Below are positions 60,046 to 64,000 of a DNA stretch of 64,000 bases, piece after piece. A program made the position numbers and the translations under genes. This DNA is from Symbiodinium natans (lineage: Eukaryota > Sar > Dinophyceae > Suessiales > Symbiodiniaceae). Positions within the stretch are counted from its first letter, which is position 1; each line of letters starts with the position of its first letter. The stretch lies in the NCBI GenBank assembly GCA_905221605.1, contig CAJNDS010002459.1, positions 302,501 through 366,500 of the forward strand, given 5' to 3'. The notes under the pieces are model-generated. The model did no database searches. It worked only from the letters and a program-made list of their open reading frames with translations, and had not been told where the DNA came from.

Positions 60046-61244
60046 TGGGATACCATGCCCTTGAGCACCCACGCACACACACCCGTTTCGGGGGACGCGT
60101 ATCTTCTTTTGGTCCTGTCATCGGAGAGCAATCGAGTCATGGTCTCCAAATGCTATTACTGGCCAAGCTCAATATGGAAGATGACACCGAACGAACAAGT
60201 GTGGAAGCACACAACTACACGTGATCTGAGCTCTCGGTGCCGCTTCGCACATGTCGGTTTAGGACATGTGTCTTGGCCGTGATACGTCGATGCTGAAAGC
60301 CAAAGTGCACCCATCGTCGTATGTGTTTGAGGTAAGTATGGGAAGATTGTCGGAAGACTCCAAACACGTGAGGAATGCCAATCTTCCTGCCACTGGATTC
60401 TCGCAAGTCTGGGCTTGATTTTGTGCCCTACGAAGCTCGCGGCACTTCAGGAAAAGGAAGAGGACGCTTTTGAGATACTGTGACGTAGTTTGCACTTAAC
60501 ATATACTCGCCGTTCATTGCATGCTACAGCATGATCCCCAGAAGCCAATTTCAGTGAAGCGTTTTTCTCTGTGTGTGTGCGCACATGTTTAAATTCAATG
60601 CGACATGTGCAGTCTGGCATGCTGCCTGCGTTCCAGCATACGTGTGTCTGTTTGATGTTGCACTCGGCTCAAGTCTGAGGTCGGTTGTGCGTGTGACAGT
60701 GACGGTAACTTGACCGCCGAATAGGCGGATCAAATGCCGCGTTCACGCAGCCCGCGCGAGGAGCGCAGGCGAGGTCTCCCGGCATCTTCCTGGGAGTGTT
60801 GCGCGGAAGCGACGAATGGGCATGGATAGGTGTGGCCAGAGTTGCGCCTGAGCGCTTGCGGTGGCCAAGGACACGGCCGCAAAGACGGCCATGTCTACCG
60901 AACAACTACGCCGCGCAGCTGCAGCTGCCTTGGAAGGTATATAGGTGGAAAACTCCGAAACACGTAGGCCCTACAGTAGGCGACAGAATGCAATCGACAA
61001 TTTGTTGACAATTCGTTTTCAACCACACATGGTCACCATAATCGCCTTATTGCATGACCGTCCGTTACACTCATGTCAGATGATGCTTGCGCAAATGCTT
61101 AGAAGCTTTCTTCTTCGTTCCATTGAGGCTGTGCCATGCGATTGGCCGCCCGCTGCCGCAGGCATCGTGTCTTTCAATGTGCCGAAGGGGTGGAAATGGG
61201 TGGGGCAGGGGATGAGGGGCAAGCGTTGCACTGACATTTTGGAG
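60046..61244. other. No firmly supported gene
   Basis: Unrecognised short frames. The sequence just before 61245 may hold the 5' part of the duplicated locus that follows. Confidence 0.4.
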
Positions 61245-61960
61245 CCAGGCCGCTTCTTGTTGTACTTGCATCCGGAACTGACTGACAATAAGATTTGTGT
61301 TTTGCAAGCACGGAGTGGCACCAGTAGGAACCAGCTGAAACCACTCTCGACTGCAGGACACAGAGGATGTCCTCGATCCATATCTGTTCCGTGGAGGGCG
61401 CCCCCGCTTGGAAGAGCGTGTTGGCTTCTCAGTGGGTTCTCACCATGAGGGCCTAAGCCTTCATCTGTCCGGCAACATTGTGCAAGATCGGCAAACCAGG
61501 GCTCCCAGACCCCACATCACAAGAATATCGACAGCGCACGGCGCCAACGTGAGCAATTGCCACTGCAGGGGCCTGCAGTTCGTTGACGCGCTGGAGGATG
61601 CACAGCTCCAGCAGGTGCAGGCGCGGTGTCTTGTTCATTTCCCAGTAGCGCCATCATGCTGTATTTTAGGACTTTTCGTTGGTCCTGGTCATGGCGTTTC
61701 AGCGCAATACACCCGGCGCCTGATCTCTGACTCAGGAGCCGACCACGGTGACGAAGCGACTGTCCTGCGAAAACCGTGGGGTCTTTTGCAATGTCCCACT
61801 AGCGACTGTGAGCACTTCGGCGCGGGGCAGGAGATCTGCCAGCCTCTTTCACTAGGCGACACAAAGTTATGTCTGCCTAGCAGCGTACGACCGAGTGGCA
61901 GCGGACCCATCAGCAGCCACCCCATCACCACTTGCGCGCGCACGCATGCGAAAAATGAGG
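61245..61960 (+). repeat. Duplicated segment, copy 1
   Basis: Subsegment A (61245-61630) contains CTTGCATCCGGAACTGAC, GGAACCAGCTGAAA, CTGCAGGACACAGAGGATG and GGCTTCTCAGTGGGTTCTCA. Subsegment B (61725-61945) contains GACTCAGGAGCCGAC, GTGACGAAGCGACTGTCCTG and GGGGCAGGAGATCTGCCAG. Both recur in order in copy 2. The encoded phrase LDPYLFRGGRPRLEERVGFS is shared, so the duplicated unit may be coding, but no family is recognised and stops interrupt it. Confidence 0.75.
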
Positions 61961-61969
61961 TCTGTTGCT

Positions 61970-62002
61970 CTCTCTCTCTCTCTCTCTCTGTGTCTCTCTC
62001 TG
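61970..62002. repeat. (CT)n microsatellite
   Basis: CTCTCTCTCTCTCTCTCTCTG-type run. Confidence 0.9.
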
Positions 62003-62184
62003 CCCATATTTCCTGTGTTGCCAGAATTTGCCAGACATGCTTCGGTGCCTGTCCTCATGGACGCAGAGGAACTGAAGCTGACTGCAGCGTATCGGCTCCG
62101 CTTACCTTAACGAATCGCTGCCATGGCGTTTTGGTGGCTGTTTCTGTGCTGCTCCGTGACGGAGCAGACGTGCCAAGAGGAGCA

Positions 62185-63400
62185 GGAGCCGTTTTTGTTT
62201 CAACTTGCATCCGGAATTGACTTGCCTCCGGGCGATAAGCTGTCCAGTACTGCTTTCGCCTGAGCGGCACAGAAATAGGAACCAGCTGAAATTGCCCTCC
62301 ACTGCAGGACACAGAGGATGCTCTCGACCCTTACCTCTTCCGTGGAGGGCGCCCTCGCCTGGAAGAGCGTGTTGGCTTCTCAGTGAGTTCTCACCATGAG
62401 GGCCGATGGATTCGGTTGTCCGGCAAGAACTCGGGATCGGCAAACCAGGGCTCGCAGACCCCACATCACAAAAACATCGAGAGCACACGCGGCTCCAGCT
62501 TCGAAGCCAAGCACCGTGAAGCACTGCAAGCAGCCGCATGCCGAGCTCATGTCAAGTCAACCGTTTGCCACTGTCAGGGGCCGCCACTCCGTTGAGGCGC
62601 AGGAGGATGCACAGCCCCAGCAGGCGCAGGCACGGTGCGTTCTTCCTTGGGCATGGCAACGGTTGCAGACTCTGCTGCAAGCTTGTGTGGAGCGCTTTAA
62701 ATTGCCTTGACCAATGCGAAACAGGCGTGTGGGCCACTTTTAAATGATTTGACCAGTGCGAAACACAGGCTTAGCAGAGGAACCCGAACAAAAGAGCAAA
62801 CGTCATATACTGCATATACTACATGGGGTTCCCAAAACCAGTCGTAGCAGGGGTGGGTTTAAAAGAGTTTTGCTTGTTTCGTTCTTGTTACGGCATGTCA
62901 AGGCTAGTTCTTGGACAACCCAAAAAATGAAAAAACCGAACCCGGCTGCCGTGTGCGAGCGTGAGTGACGTGTGCGAGCATGATACCTTTGAAGACCCAA
63001 AACTTTCTCGGCAGGCGCCTGGAGCAGTGCTGGATACGCAGGACCGGAAGGACTGCGTGGCTGTGATCCTCTTCGACCATGTTTCACCACAAGACTCCGG
63101 GCGCCTGACCCGTGCGAGCGACATAGCCGCGGGGTCGACCTCTGTTTGCCAGAAAGTGATCATCTTCCTCACAAATCTCGGCTCAGGAGCCGACACCTCG
63201 GTGACGAAGCGACAGTCCTGCGAAAATCGTGGGATTTTGTGCAATGTCCCGGACGGGTCGGATCTGAGCTTCATCATGGCCTGCTTCTACAAGTACTCGA
63301 CGGGGCAGGAGATGTGCCAGCCTTCTTTCACGAGATACAGGGTCTGCCTACCAGCGCATGACACAGTGGCAGCGGACCCCCGCCTCATGGGCATCACAGG
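62185..63400 (+). repeat. Duplicated segment, copy 2 with ~500-bp insertion
   Basis: Subsegment A recurs at 62185-62637 (offset about 940) and B at 63180-63400 (offset about 1455). Copy 2 therefore carries about 500 bp not present in copy 1 between A and B. Confidence 0.75.
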
Positions 63401-63716
63401 CATCAACCTCAACGTGATATCGCGGGCTCCGAGTGGTGCTGCACGAACCAATGTACCGTGTGTTGCAAGGAGCTTGCTGAGCGTTTTGATGTTGCGTTTT
63501 TCCTGTCTTCTTCTGTTTTTTCTGGACGCAATTCCGTTAGCATCATTTCGCAGGGACGAGGGTCTTGTCACGTCATCAGCAATGACATTCGGAAGCTTTG
63601 CCCGTATTTTCTGTCCGTATGTGCTCATGAATTTGTTGCCGCATCTTTGTCTTGCAGGTGCTTACTGCACAGCGTCTCTAAGTTTGTGCCACTTGCATCT
63701 GAGAGATGTGGAGTGA
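62961..63716 (+). CDS. Possible exon in duplicated segment 2, unknown function
   Basis: The open frame includes DTQDRKDCVAVILFDHVSPQ, SVCQKVIIFLTNLG and MACFYKYSTGQEMCQPSF, a cysteine-containing sequence that reads like a secreted or membrane-anchored domain. Part of it is homologous to copy 1 (TGQEMCQP versus AGQEICQP). No family is recognised. The first and last ~80 residues probably include intron sequence. A minus-strand frame overlaps. Confidence 0.3.
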   Translation: MSDVCEHDTFEDPKLSRQAPGAVLDTQDRKDCVAVILFDHVSPQDSGRLTRASDIAAGSTSVCQKVIIFLTNLGSGADTSVTKRQSCENRGILCNVPDGSDLSFIMACFYKYSTGQEMCQPSFTRYRVCLPAHDTVAADPRLMGITGINLNVISRAPSGAARTNVPCVARSLLSVLMLRFSCLLLFFLDAIPLASFRRDEGLVTSSAMTFGSFARIFCPYVLMNLLPHLCLAGAYCTASLSLCHLHLRDVE

Positions 63717-64000
63717 ATTTGGCATGTATTCTGGTTGGATCTCCCATTCCGACGAGCTAAACATTTTACGGACACAGGCTTCCCCGTCATTACAGCTCAC
63801 GCCATGATGTAGAAAAAAAGAGAGCTTTGTGAGCGTCGCAATGTCATCAAACGATGTCAAACCAGAGGGGGATTCGCAGAGGTCGGTCCGTTTCTCTGAG
63901 TGTCGGGGGGCGCGTTTGCGCAAAAGCACGTGATCCCTGCACTAGCCACGGAAGTGTGCATTGTATGCCGTCCTGAAGAGTTTTTGCAGTCCAAAACATG
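63717..64000. other. No supported gene
   Basis: Unique sequence to the end of the window with no convincing coding stretch. Confidence 0.4.

Overview
The window looks like nuclear DNA of a dinoflagellate, most likely Symbiodiniaceae-like. This is an inference from three things seen in the sequence. (1) Many interstitial arrays of the plant/alga-type telomere heptamer TTTAGGG/CCCTAAA. (2) Very low coding density, with short exons in long simple-repeat and microsatellite-rich DNA. (3) Introns that fit only if GC or GA is allowed at the 5' splice site, with AG|G at the acceptor; GC/GA-AG introns are known from dinoflagellates. There are no bacterial operons, ribosome binding sites, rRNA, tRNA or CRISPR arrays that I can support. 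Most open frames are chance or antisense frames in GC-balanced DNA.

Layout. 1-19 kb: almost no supportable genes; a 115-bp hairpin MITE-like element (6963-7077), telomere-like arrays, microsatellites and a degenerate pentanucleotide satellite (13.05-13.44 kb). 19.2-24.5 kb: a dense repeat island bounded by two inverted copies of a ~60-bp sequence that each abut TTTAGGG arrays; inside are a TTGGC pentamer array, two clusters of a ~108-bp unit with a G/C hairpin, a 125-bp tandem repeat, a 21-bp repeat, a ~245-bp tandem duplication and two further telomere-like arrays. 25.8-27.5 kb: a PUB-domain gene. 28.8-30.0 kb: a class I SAM-dependent methyltransferase. 31.5-33.0 kb: exons of a filamin-type Ig repeat protein. 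33.5-38.6 kb: two decayed or partial C2HC zinc-finger loci, then one well-preserved multi-finger gene (36547-38615) that can be assembled into a 591-residue protein over three exons. 48.6-53.0 kb: exons of an unknown protein, a proline-rich repeat protein, and a 522-residue protein with a ParB/sulfiredoxin-fold-like domain. 54-56.5 kb: small unknown exons on both strands. 57.6-59.3 kb: a PP2C-type phosphatase in at least seven small exons. 59.8-63.4 kb: a 43-bp tandem repeat and a duplicated ~1-kb segment.

The genes do not form an obvious pathway: phosphatase, methyltransferase, ubiquitin-linked PUB protein, zinc-finger and filamin-type proteins are separate eukaryotic genes on mixed strands. 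The most novel material is repetitive: a family of ~100-bp palindromic elements with GGGGTTTACGAAAAT-type termini (four good copies, one inside an intron of the zinc-finger gene), the 6963-7077 hairpin element, and the bounded repeat island at 19.3-24.4 kb.
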